Source of the DNA: Fodinicurvata fenggangensis DSM 21160
GTDB taxonomy: Bacteria > Pseudomonadota > Alphaproteobacteria > Kiloniellales > DSM-21159
NCBI RefSeq assembly: GCF_000686045.1
Contig: NZ_JMLV01000002.1
Location: forward strand, 434,001 to 498,000
Length of the DNA: 64,000 bases
Direction: 5' to 3'
The notes under the pieces are model-generated. The model did no database searches and was not told the origin of the DNA. It was given only the letters and a program-made list of their open reading frames with translations. Of this stretch, positions 1 through 7,359 are shown piece by piece. Position 1 is the first letter of the stretch. Every line of letters begins with the position of its first letter. A program made the translations under genes and the position numbers.

Positions 1-222
1 GAACAGTGGCAATGGCAGCTTGGCGGCACCCTGCCCGAACCCTGTCATCTGGAAAGTCACAGCTGGCTTTACGCACGAGTCGAAACGCCCCTGTCCGCCC
101 CGTTCCTGCTGGACACCGACAAGGGGCTGTCTGCCTGTGGCGACTGGTGCCTGGGGGCCCGTGCGGAGGCTGCCTGGGACAGCGGGCGTCAACTGGGTCA
201 CATGCTGGCAGCCTTTGCCTGA
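1..222 (+). CDS. C-terminal fragment of renalase-like FAD-dependent oxidoreductase
   Basis: Reading frame 1 is open from the window edge to a TGA at 220-222, giving the last 73 residues of a protein. The end contains GDWCLGARAEAAWDSG, which resembles the C-terminal FAD-contacting segment of renalase-like and amine-oxidase-type flavoproteins, where a Gly-Asp pair contacts the flavin and a following helix carries the substrate-side Ser/Gly. The N-terminal Rossmann dinucleotide-binding motif lies outside the window, so the substrate cannot be judged. The gene is on the same strand as the bufferin operon but is separated from it by about 140 bases. Confidence 0.6.
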   Translation, partial: EQWQWQLGGTLPEPCHLESHSWLYARVETPLSAPFLLDTDKGLSACGDWCLGARAEAAWDSGRQLGHMLAAFA

Positions 223-309
223 AGGCCGGAATGGCATGCCTCCTCTGCCGTCTCACAGGCTGCTCACGCTCATGTGAAAGGACTTGATTTCTCTTTGCTT
301 CGCCCAGGG

Positions 310-354
310 CCTAGCTTCCCTGGTAGCGCAAATTCCTGCGCAACAGGAACTAGG
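310..354 (+). promoter_or_regulatory. Structured 5' leader hairpin before bufA
   Basis: The leader contains an imperfect inverted repeat. An outer arm CCTAGCTTCCCTG (from 310) pairs, with two one-base bulges, with CAGGAACTAGG (344-354). An inner perfect arm GCGCA (326-330) pairs with TGCGC (337-341). The 3' arm runs directly into the GGGAG ribosome binding site (353-357) of bufA. This could be a translational control element or an mRNA stabiliser. The fold is read by eye; function is inferred. Confidence 0.4.
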
Positions 355-364
355 GAGAAATCAT

Positions 365-673
365 ATGAGTATCAGCAAATCCGTATCCGCACTTTCCGCC
401 GCCGCCGCATTGGCCGGTGTCATGGCCCTGGGCGGCCAGACCGGCATTTCCGAAGCGCAGGCCGATGACACGGTGAAGTGCTACGGCATTGCCAAGGCCG
501 GTGAGAACGACTGTGCCAATTCTGCCGGAACGCATTCCTGCGCCGGACAGTCCACCGAGGACTATTCCGGCCAGGACTGGAAAGCCGCAGACAGCGAGGA
601 AGCCTGCGAGGAGATGGGCGGTCAGACCCAGGCCTTCGAAGGCAGTAACGAAGAGAACGTGAAGGACTCCTGA
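365..673 (+). CDS. bufA: DUF2282 bufferin precursor peptide (BufA-type)
   Basis: This 102-residue protein has a long cleavable signal peptide (residues about 1-35, ending near SEAQA-DD). It is followed by a small cysteine-containing core with [20 protein letters not shown] and EACEE. DUF2282 members are bufferins, ribosomally made copper-handling peptides exported to the periplasm, in which cysteines are modified by a DUF692 multinuclear iron enzyme. The core has exactly four Cys, as is usual, but the region between Cys3 and Cys4 and the acidic tail differ from the common VPKGTC-type ending. The ATG at 365 is chosen because GGGAG precedes it at a suitable distance; upstream in-frame starts would disrupt the signal peptide. 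It is the first gene of a bufABC-DoxX operon. Confidence 0.85.
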   Translation: MSISKSVSALSAAAALAGVMALGGQTGISEAQADDTVKCYGIAKAGENDCANSAGTHSCAGQSTEDYSGQDWKAADSEEACEEMGGQTQAFEGSNEENVKDS

Positions 674-696
674 TTTTGGGGTTCGGGAGGATTGCC

Positions 697-1581
697 ATGA
701 CTGTCTCATCGGTTACTCCCGCCCCGGCCGGCCGCTGGCCCCTTCCCGCTGCCGCGGGAGTGGGGTTGCGGCAGGGCCACGTGCCGGATTTCCTTGCAGA
801 ACGTCAGAAGGTCGCCTGGCTGGAAGTCCATTCGGAAAACTACCTTGTGAGTGGGGGGCCGCGCCTGGCTGAGCTGGAGTCCATCGCTTGCGACTATCCC
901 CTGAGCTTCCATGGCGTCGGTCTCTCGCTCGGCTCGGCCGAAGGGCTGGATGAAGCGCACCTGGCGCGCCTGCGGCAGGCTTATGACCGCTTTGCCCCGG
1001 CCCTGGTGTCGGAGCACATTGCCTGGAGCGTCGTCGATGGCGTTTACCTGAATGACCTTCTGCCCCTGCCCTACAGCGAAGAAGCGCTCGAGGTGGTTTG
1101 CCGGAACGTGGATCGCGCCCAGGAAGCCTTCGGCCGCCGGATTCTGGTGGAGAATCCCTCGACCTATCTGGCCATTGCCGAAAGCGTCATCCCGGAGAAT
1201 GCTTTCCTGGCCGAGGTGGTCCGTCGCACGGGCTGCGGCCTGTTGCTGGACGTGAACAATCTCTATGTCTCCGCCGTCAATCACGAACGGGATCTCTCCG
1301 AATGTTTCAAAGGCCTGCCGCTACAAGCCGTCGGCGAGGTTCATCTGGCCGGACATGCGCGCCGGACAGACGCCCAGGGAACACTGCTGGTCGACGATCA
1401 CGGCAGCCGCGTCTGTTCCGAGGTCTGGGAACTCTATGAGAGGCTTCTCGAGCTCTCCGGTCCCCGGCCGACGCTGATCGAATGGGATACCGCCCTGCCA
1501 CCGCTGCCCGTCCTGCTGGGCGAAGCGGACGGCGCCGCCCGAAGGCTCGCTGCAAGCGGAGCGGCCAGCCATGCTGCGTGA
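697..1581 (+). CDS. bufB: DUF692 multinuclear iron oxygenase of bufferin operon (BufB-type)
   Basis: A 294-residue member of the DUF692 (MbnB/MNIO) family of TIM-barrel enzymes, which hold two or three irons and oxidatively rearrange cysteines in a partner peptide. Visible family features are a GVGLRQGH start, [47 protein letters not shown] and EVHLAGH, which carry the His/Glu/Asp ligands. The ATG at 697 follows GGGAGG (685-690), so it is preferred to an earlier in-frame TTG. It lies 23 bases after bufA and overlaps the next gene by 11 bases, the usual bufferin arrangement. The predicted substrate is the peptide encoded just upstream. Confidence 0.9.
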   Translation: MTVSSVTPAPAGRWPLPAAAGVGLRQGHVPDFLAERQKVAWLEVHSENYLVSGGPRLAELESIACDYPLSFHGVGLSLGSAEGLDEAHLARLRQAYDRFAPALVSEHIAWSVVDGVYLNDLLPLPYSEEALEVVCRNVDRAQEAFGRRILVENPSTYLAIAESVIPENAFLAEVVRRTGCGLLLDVNNLYVSAVNHERDLSECFKGLPLQAVGEVHLAGHARRTDAQGTLLVDDHGSRVCSEVWELYERLLELSGPRPTLIEWDTALPPLPVLLGEADGAARRLAASGAASHAA

Positions 1582-2311
1582 TTTCCAAAGAGAGATGGCC
1601 CAGGCCGTGCTGGAGGGTACGGACAAGCGCCCCCTGAGCGTCACGGGTGTCGATCCGGCTGCGCGTCTGTCGGTTTACCGGGTAACGGTCCAGGATTCGC
1701 TCCGCCAGACCCTGGCCGCCGCCTACCCTTGCCTGGAAGGCGTGTTGGGGGCGCGGAACTTCGGGGTGCTCGCCCGCGCCTATATACGGGACCATCCGCC
1801 GCGCCAGGCCGTGCTTGCCGACTATGGCGAAGGACTGGCGCGTTACCTCGAGACCTATGCACATACAGCCGGCAAGTCCGCCCTCGCCGATCTCGCGCGC
1901 CTGGAGTGGAGCTGTCTGCAGGCGGCCTTTGCGCAGGATGCGGATGTACTCGACCTGCCGGCCTTGCAGGCACTGGCGCCCAAGGTCCTTCTGAGTTCAG
2001 GCCTGCCGCTGCATCCGGCCACGCACTTGCTTTGGCTGGGGCACGATGTGGACCGCTACAAGGCCGGGGAGAGAGCCTGGAACGAGGTCAGAGGCGAGAC
2101 GCGACATCTGGCCGTCCTGCGCAAGGACCGTGAAGTGGCGGTCTGTGCGCTCGGCACCGGCGAAGCTGCCCTGTTCGCGGCCCTGGAGAAGGGGCTGGGC
2201 CTGGAGGCCGCCACCGAAAGCGCTTTCTTGGAGCAGCCGGCGTTCGACCTGCAGCGCTTCCTTGTGAAATTCCTGCCGCTGGGCGCCTTCACTTTCCCGG
2301 CCGGCAGATGA
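1571..2311 (+). CDS. bufC: DUF2063 bufferin partner protein (BufC-type)
   Basis: A 246-residue protein whose N-terminal half ([12 protein letters not shown]..., [27 protein letters not shown]) matches the DUF2063 putative DNA-binding domain that accompanies DUF692 enzymes. In related systems (MbnC-like) this partner presents the precursor peptide to the iron enzyme rather than binding DNA. The C-terminal half is a winged alpha/beta region without a motif I can name. It overlaps bufB by 11 bases, which points to translational coupling and complex formation. A role in modifying the bufA product is inferred from context. Confidence 0.85.
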   Translation: MLRDFQREMAQAVLEGTDKRPLSVTGVDPAARLSVYRVTVQDSLRQTLAAAYPCLEGVLGARNFGVLARAYIRDHPPRQAVLADYGEGLARYLETYAHTAGKSALADLARLEWSCLQAAFAQDADVLDLPALQALAPKVLLSSGLPLHPATHLLWLGHDVDRYKAGERAWNEVRGETRHLAVLRKDREVAVCALGTGEAALFAALEKGLGLEAATESAFLEQPAFDLQRFLVKFLPLGAFTFPAGR

Positions 2312-2336
2312 ACGATTGAAAAGGGATAACGGGATC

Positions 2337-2855
2337 ATGGACAGTTCAATGGAGCAGAGAGCGATGACACGCAGTGACCTCCCGGGCAGGTGGCTGCCGC
2401 ACTGGCAGAGAGCGACGACGCAGTTGGAATTCCTGGGCATGCCGCTGTTGCTGCTCGCAGCGCGCATCTGGATCGGCCTGATCTTCTTCAATGCCAGCTG
2501 GGCGCGCATCACCAACTGGGGCAGTCAGGAGTTCCTCTTCACGCAGATTCACCCGGTTCCCTTCCTGCCGGCGGCCCTGGCAGCACCGATGATCACGGCC
2601 GGCGAACTGGGCCTGGCGATCCTGCTGATGGCGGGCCTTGCCGGCCGTTTCTCGGCCCTGGGGCTTCTGGTCATGACGGCCGTGATCCAGTTCGTCGTCG
2701 GCCAGACGCCGCAGGGGCAGGAAAACGCCATTGCCAATCCGGTGCACTATTTCTGGATGTTTTTGCTGCTGCTGGTCCTGATCCGCGGGCCGGGCCTGCT
2801 GTCCCTGGATGCCCTGCTGTGCCGCCTCATCCCCAGCTTTGGCCGGAAAGCGTAA
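2337..2855 (+). CDS. DoxX family membrane protein of bufferin operon
   Basis: A 172-residue integral membrane protein with four predicted helices and DoxX features (ARIWIGLIFFNASWARITNW, AAPMITAGELGLAILLMAGLAGR). DoxX proteins often close bufABC operons as bufD and are suspected to assist redox chemistry or membrane steps, but their exact job is unproven. The ATG at 2337 is preferred to a TTG at 2316; an AAGGGA box sits about 11 bases upstream. The gap to bufC is 25 bases. The downstream region before msrA shows no obvious terminator. Confidence 0.8.
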   Translation: MDSSMEQRAMTRSDLPGRWLPHWQRATTQLEFLGMPLLLLAARIWIGLIFFNASWARITNWGSQEFLFTQIHPVPFLPAALAAPMITAGELGLAILLMAGLAGRFSALGLLVMTAVIQFVVGQTPQGQENAIANPVHYFWMFLLLLVLIRGPGLLSLDALLCRLIPSFGRKA

Positions 2856-2935
2856 CGGACCGGATGAAATTCCCGGCAGGCGGGCCTATATTTCAGGGAC
2901 TTCCATGGAATCTCTGACAATCAAAAGGGTCGACC

Positions 2936-3595
2936 ATGTTTTTCCTGAAGCGCAGCGCGGAAATGCCCACGTCCGGCCGTGAACTGCCAGGACGTGATGA
3001 ACCGATCGTCGAGCCCGGCAGGCACTTCGTGAATGGGCGCCCCTTGGCGCCGCCCTACCCGGAAGGCCTGGAGACCGCAGTTTTCGGAATGGGCTGCTTC
3101 TGGGGCGTCGAGCGCCTGTTCTGGCAGGTTCCCGGCGTTTACGTGACCGCGGTCGGCTACGCCGGCGGGGCTACGCCCAATCCGACCTATGAAGAGGTCT
3201 GTTCGGGCGGCACCGGTCACACGGAGGCCGTGCGTGTGGTCTACGATCCGACCCAAGTGAGCTACCGCGACCTGCTGAAGGTCTTCTGGGAGGAGCACGA
3301 TCCGACCCAGGGCCTGCGTCAGGGCAACGATGTGGGCAGCCAGTATCGCAGCGCCATCTATTTCACCAGCCATGCCCAACGCCAGGAAGCCGAGCAAAGC
3401 GTGAAGGCCTATCAGGCGGCCCTGTCGGACAAGGGCTTTGGGGCCATTACCACGGAAATCGGTGAAGCCGGGCCGTTCTACTTCGCCGAGGATTATCACC
3501 AGCAGTACCTGGCGAAGAATCCCAACGGCTACTGTGGCGTGGACGGCACAGGCGTCAGCTGTCCGCTGCCGACGGGCAGCGCCGCCGAAGTCTGA
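2936..3595 (+). CDS. msrA: Peptide-methionine (S)-S-oxide reductase MsrA
   Basis: MsrA reduces methionine-S-sulfoxide in proteins. The 219-residue sequence carries the catalytic motif GCFWGVE with the nucleophilic Cys at residue 54, followed by [38 protein letters not shown] and YHQQYL, all characteristic of the family. A C-terminal resolving Cys is likely ([12 protein letters not shown]). The N-terminal extension of about 40 residues is short and non-secretory, so it is cytosolic. It follows the bufferin genes on the same strand, which fits an oxidative or copper stress neighbourhood, though co-transcription is not shown. Confidence 0.95.
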   Translation: MFFLKRSAEMPTSGRELPGRDEPIVEPGRHFVNGRPLAPPYPEGLETAVFGMGCFWGVERLFWQVPGVYVTAVGYAGGATPNPTYEEVCSGGTGHTEAVRVVYDPTQVSYRDLLKVFWEEHDPTQGLRQGNDVGSQYRSAIYFTSHAQRQEAEQSVKAYQAALSDKGFGAITTEIGEAGPFYFAEDYHQQYLAKNPNGYCGVDGTGVSCPLPTGSAAEV

Positions 3596-3610
3596 CGGTT
3601 CTGCCCGCGC

Positions 3611-4132
3611 ATGTCCGCAGCTCTCAGCATACGCCGGCTCCTGCCCGGGGATGCCAAGGTTTTCCGGCGCCTGCGCGCCGAGGGTTTGACCCTGGAGCCG
3701 ACCAGCTTCCGCCACGCCGTCGACGACGAGCAGGACCTGCCCTTGCAGTATACTGAGCAGCGTCTTGCCGAGACATACGTGCTCGGCGCCTTTCGCGACG
3801 ACGAGCTGGTGGGCGTGGCAGGCTATGCGCGCCTGAGCGGCAGCAAGCTCCAGCACAAGGGCCTGATCTGGGGCATGTACGTGCGGGGCAGTGAGCGGGG
3901 GCAAGGCATTGGAAAAGAGCTGTTGCACCGGCTCATCGAATACGCGGCGACTGAAGTCTCCCTGCTGCTGTTGACCGTGGTCGCCGCCAATACAAGCGCG
4001 CTCCGGCTCTACCAATCCCTCGGCTTCCAAAGCTATGGCCGGGAACCGCGCTCGATCCGAGAGGGAGACGCTTACCTGGACGAAGAGTTGATGTATATCG
4101 ATCTTGAGGCACGCAGTATGATGCCAGTCTAG
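3611..4132 (+). CDS. GNAT family N-acetyltransferase
   Basis: A 173-residue single-domain GNAT protein. The acetyl-CoA binding motif A is visible as LIWGMYVRGSERGQGIGKELLHRL, and motif B as VVAANTSALRLYQSLGFQSYG. The substrate is not predictable; family members acetylate small amines, antibiotics or protein N-termini. It starts 15 bases after msrA and probably shares its transcript. A short degraded copy of its 3' coding sequence appears at 4180-4212. Confidence 0.85.
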   Translation: MSAALSIRRLLPGDAKVFRRLRAEGLTLEPTSFRHAVDDEQDLPLQYTEQRLAETYVLGAFRDDELVGVAGYARLSGSKLQHKGLIWGMYVRGSERGQGIGKELLHRLIEYAATEVSLLLLTVVAANTSALRLYQSLGFQSYGREPRSIREGDAYLDEELMYIDLEARSMMPV

Positions 4133-4139
4133 CACACTT

Positions 4140-4150
4140 CGCGGTACCAG
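4140..4150. repeat. 11-bp direct repeat, left copy, flanking AT-rich island
   Basis: CGCGGTACCAG at 4140-4150 recurs exactly at 5281-5291. The two copies bracket the AT-rich gene at 4224-5147. Read on the minus strand the right copy encodes the end of the 5270-7357 protein (WYRE) and the left copy also reads WYRE followed soon by a stop. This could be an attachment-site-like duplication of a gene end, or chance. Confidence 0.35.
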
Positions 4151-4179
4151 TTGGTGACTAGCTACCGAGGATCAGGAGC

Positions 4180-4212
4180 AGCTACGGGCGGGAACCCCTC
4201 TCGATCCGGGAG
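4180..4212 (+). repeat. Degenerate copy of the GNAT gene 3' segment
   Basis: Bases 4180-4212 match 4031-4063, within the upstream acetyltransferase gene, at about 28 of 33 positions. Both read SYGREP-SIRE in frame. The second copy then runs LVQLYE to a stop at 4231. It looks like a remnant of a duplicated or replaced GNAT 3' end at the left edge of the AT-rich island. Confidence 0.4.
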
Positions 4213-4223
4213 CTGGTTCAGCT

Positions 4224-5147
4224 TTATGAGTAATCATCGAAAATGTCCCCTTGTGAGGCTTGATTCCAAATCACTTTTTGTACTTCTGTGATTGTGTGTT
4301 TTACATCGATTAATTCGTTATCATGGCCGTAGTCGTGTTCTATGGTAACAAGACACTTGAGTGCGTCGCCTGGGCGGACATCAACATTGCGTGCCTGAAA
4401 TTCCTTAAGCCAATCGGCATGCTCAATCTTTGCAGAAATCGGTATCTTCCCGTGTCGAAATTCCCATTTTGCATTCCCCAAATAATCTGGGCGCTTAACA
4501 ATCAAATTCATTTCCATATTGTGAAATGTCTTTCGCTCTTTAATAGAAAAATCTGAAAGTTCTTGGCTAGTCCAATGAACTGATAAGTTAAAATCTACTG
4601 GCTTTTCCCCTCGGGCTTGGTATGTAATTTTATCAAACTCAGTGAGGTGGGACTTGGCCTGATCTATTTCTTTGGCAGTTTCAGCTAGTTCTTGAACAGA
4701 TGGGGGAGCATAGTCGGGAAGGTGCTTTACGTCCGTCTCACTTGCGATATTCTTCAAATTCTTTGCAAGATCAATCAAGGATCCCCCTTCTTTATTTGAC
4801 CAATTAATGTAAGCATATTTTGCTCGAACGAGATATTTTCCAATAACAGAGCGCCAATCTAGATCTTTTAATGCCTGATCATCAGTAGCTTCCAATGCGC
4901 TTTTTAGCCAAATCTTGATTGAGCCGCTTTCAATTTCTTCCAACATCATGATTGGCTCAATGTGTGTATCTACAGATATACACAGAGAATGATCTAAACG
5001 CTGCAATGCGCGGATCATTCCATCTGCTGCCTGGAAAACACGTTGCGGGCGTGCGGAATTTGGCTCGAAATCGATTATGAGTGCAAAGTCGGCATCATCG
5101 GGTTCACCTGGGTGATGAGACGAAATTGTTACTGTGCCATTGCTCAT
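4224..5147 (-). CDS. Unrecognised protein in AT-rich island
   Basis: A 307-residue soluble protein that I do not recognise. It starts MSNGTVTISS and has a predicted mixed alpha/beta N-terminal domain (FALIIDFEPNSARPQRVFQAADGM), an acidic stretch around MMLEEIESGSIKIWLKSAL, and a C-terminal half rich in beta-type segments. No signal peptide or membrane helix is seen. Base composition is clearly more AT-rich than all neighbours and codon use differs, which suggests recent transfer. The ATG at 5147 is chosen because GGAGG lies 7 bases upstream; an upstream TTG at 5168 lacks such support. It stands alone and is divergent from the acetyltransferase. Lone foreign genes like this are often accessory or defence genes, but nothing here proves it. 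Confidence 0.75.
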   Translation of the reverse strand: MSNGTVTISSHHPGEPDDADFALIIDFEPNSARPQRVFQAADGMIRALQRLDHSLCISVDTHIEPIMMLEEIESGSIKIWLKSALEATDDQALKDLDWRSVIGKYLVRAKYAYINWSNKEGGSLIDLAKNLKNIASETDVKHLPDYAPPSVQELAETAKEIDQAKSHLTEFDKITYQARGEKPVDFNLSVHWTSQELSDFSIKERKTFHNMEMNLIVKRPDYLGNAKWEFRHGKIPISAKIEHADWLKEFQARNVDVRPGDALKCLVTIEHDYGHDNELIDVKHTITEVQKVIWNQASQGDIFDDYS

Positions 5148-5231
5148 GCCGTTACCTCCGCCTACCAATATACGCGCCAGCGACTCCGAGGGGAATCCCT
5201 ACCCGAAAGCGATCTGTAGGTGGGTTTGCTA

Positions 5232-5253
5232 CATGTTGATGTATCTCAACATG
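5232..5253. promoter_or_regulatory. Operator-like inverted repeat upstream of the island gene
   Basis: CATGTTGA (5232-5239) and TCAACATG (5246-5253) form a perfect 8-bp inverted repeat with a 6-base spacer, about 85 bases upstream of the start of the minus-strand island gene. It has the geometry of a dimeric repressor site. No regulator gene is adjacent, so the protein that would bind is unknown. Confidence 0.4.
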
Positions 5254-5269
5254 AAAATGCGCTCCGCAG

Positions 5270-7357
5270 TTAGCGCCCCTCGCGGTACCAGGCGGCCATG
5301 AGTCCGCCCAGGATCAGCAACAGGAGCAACAGTCCGGGCAGCAGGGGCGTGCGCTCGACCCCGGTCACACGATAGCTCTGGCGATCCAGGACACCCATCC
5401 AACCGGCACCGTGACGGTCGCGCCCCTGGGCAACCTTGCGCAGGGCCGGCACGGCCTCCGCATGCAGCTCGGCCAGACCCCCGCCGCTTTCTTCGCGCAG
5501 AGGGTCCAGGATCTCCGCAGTTGCGCGCGGATCCTCGAATTCCTTTGCGTTGATGGCCCCCAGGGCCGCGAGGGCCAGCAAATCTTCCTGCTCGACGCGA
5601 TAGAGACCCTGCTGGTCGATGGGCAGGCTGGCTTCAAAGCGGCCGGGTGCGCGCTGTTCCAGTGACAGGCTGCGGGTCTGTCCGTCCGGCAGCGTGACCT
5701 CTACGGGGTCCGTATCGTCGTCAAGCGTGCGCCGCGTGATCACAAGCCGGTCCTCGCGTGTCTCGGCCAGCAGGTCCTCCTCCTCCAGGTCGGGTTCCTT
5801 CATCAGCCAATGCGCAATCCGCCGCACCAGTTCACGCTGGGGTCCGCCGCCATCATAGCCCCGGCCCCAGAGCCAGATCTGGTCACTGGACAGCTGTGCC
5901 ACCCGGCCCTGCTCCTGCCGCGAGAGCAGGAGGAGGGGTCTGTCGCTGGCGCCTGACATGAGGACGTCCGCGGCACCGGGATCACTGTCGATCAAGCGGA
6001 ACCATTCGCCCCAGGCCGGTTGGCCGGTCTCGTCACGCGGGACCTGATCGAGCAGGCTGCTGGTGACGGGATGGCGCTCGCCGGTTTCCGTCAAATCCGG
6101 CCGATAAGGCTGCTCGAAGATCTCGCCCGTGGGGGCGGCGGGCAGGACGCGGCGCAAGCCGGTGCGCCAGAGGGACATGGGCGAGACATAGTCCGGACCG
6201 GAGACATCCAGCAGGGCGCCGCCGTTTTCCACATAGGCCGCAATGTTGTTGTAGTAGGCGGCCGGCAGGACGCCGCGCCGCTGGTAACGGTCGAAGACCA
6301 CCAAGTCGAATTCCGGCAGCTTGACTTCGAAGAGCTCACGCGTGGGAAAGGCGATCAGGGACAGCTCGTCGATGGGTGTGCCGTCCTGCTTCTCAGGGGG
6401 GCGCAGAATGGTGAAATGCACAAGGTCCACGGAGGGGTCGGACTTCAGGATGTTGCGCCAGGCGCGGCTGCCCGGATGGGGTTCGCCGGAGACCAGTAGG
6501 ACACGCAGGCGATCGCGCACGCCGTTGACCGTGGTGGCAACGCGGTTGTTGAGTTCGGTCAGTTCCTCCGGTGCGGCCGCAACTTCCAGTTCCAGGATCG
6601 AAGCGCCGCGGCGTTCCAGGGTGAAGGGCAACTCCCGGGTTTCGCCCACCGGGACCTGAAGCTGTTCCACCGGCTCCCCATTCAGGAAAAGCGTAACCTC
6701 GGCCTGGCCGTTGCCCTGGACGCCCCCCAGGTCCTCTACGCGAAAGCGCAGGCGTTCGCTCTGGTCCACCAGGGCGAAGGCGGGCATCTCCTCGACCGTG
6801 ATCTGGCGGTCGCGTTCGTTTTCCCGTCCGGTTTTCAGATGATGGATCGGGACATCCACACCCAGGTTCTGCAGGGTTTCGGGCGTGTCGTGAATCCGGC
6901 CCTCGCTGAGCACGAAGATGGCCGAGACACGGTCGCGCCCAATGTCGGACAGGCTGTCGGATATATCCTGGAACAACTGCGTCCCGGCGGCGCTGCCGCT
7001 TCCTTCGCCACGGCTTTCCAGAACCTGGACGCGGGTGTTGTCCAGGCCGTCCAGTTGCTCTCTCAGTCGGGAAAGCGCGCGATCCGTCTGCTCGGGGCGC
7101 GGCGCAATGCGGCTCTGGCTGGCGCTGCGGTCGGCCACGACCAGCGCCACGTCATCACGCGCTTCACGATCTTCGTGGACCGCGGCGGGATTGGCCAGGG
7201 CCAGCAGCAGTATGGCCAGGACCAGGCTTCGCGGCAGCAGGCCGGAGGCCCGGCTGAAGAGACCAAGCAGCAGCAAGGCAAGCGACAGGACCGCGGCCGC
7301 CAGCAGAAGCCAGGATGGAATGACGGGAGCGAAGGTCAGCGAGAGTGCGTCCAACAT
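5270..7357 (-). CDS. Class I amidotransferase-like membrane protein of the MoxR/DUF58/DUF4159 cluster
   Basis: A 695-residue protein with two N-terminal membrane helices (about 14-32 and 38-60), a very large extracytoplasmic region, and a C-terminal helix (about 668-688, LLPGLLLLLLILGG) ending AAWYREGR. The central part (RLRVLLVSGEPHPGSRAWRNIL..., FDLVVFDRYQRRGVLPAAYYNNIAAYVENGGALLDVSGPDY) resembles the glutamine-amidotransferase-like fold common in this cluster; the catalytic Cys is not evident, so enzymatic activity is doubtful. It is the last gene of a four-gene operon, 2 bases after the DUF4159 gene. The cluster is widespread in alphaproteobacteria and its role in envelope maintenance is unproven. 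Confidence 0.75.
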   Translation of the reverse strand: MLDALSLTFAPVIPSWLLLAAAVLSLALLLLGLFSRASGLLPRSLVLAILLLALANPAAVHEDREARDDVALVVADRSASQSRIAPRPEQTDRALSRLREQLDGLDNTRVQVLESRGEGSGSAAGTQLFQDISDSLSDIGRDRVSAIFVLSEGRIHDTPETLQNLGVDVPIHHLKTGRENERDRQITVEEMPAFALVDQSERLRFRVEDLGGVQGNGQAEVTLFLNGEPVEQLQVPVGETRELPFTLERRGASILELEVAAAPEELTELNNRVATTVNGVRDRLRVLLVSGEPHPGSRAWRNILKSDPSVDLVHFTILRPPEKQDGTPIDELSLIAFPTRELFEVKLPEFDLVVFDRYQRRGVLPAAYYNNIAAYVENGGALLDVSGPDYVSPMSLWRTGLRRVLPAAPTGEIFEQPYRPDLTETGERHPVTSSLLDQVPRDETGQPAWGEWFRLIDSDPGAADVLMSGASDRPLLLLSRQEQGRVAQLSSDQIWLWGRGYDGGGPQRELVRRIAHWLMKEPDLEEEDLLAETREDRLVITRRTLDDDTDPVEVTLPDGQTRSLSLEQRAPGRFEASLPIDQQGLYRVEQEDLLALAALGAINAKEFEDPRATAEILDPLREESGGGLAELHAEAVPALRKVAQGRDRHGAGWMGVLDRQSYRVTGVERTPLLPGLLLLLLILGGLMAAWYREGR
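5281..5291. repeat. 11-bp direct repeat, right copy, flanking AT-rich island
   Basis: CGCGGTACCAG, identical to 4140-4150. It lies inside the last codons of the minus-strand membrane protein gene ending at 5270, so an insertion event at this gene end would have left the gene intact. Confidence 0.35.
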
Positions 7358-7359
7358 GC

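Noticed and set aside
2921-4135. 404-residue minus-strand open frame opposite msrA and GNAT
   Set aside because: It is the mirror of two well-supported plus-strand genes in GC-rich DNA and shows no protein motif.
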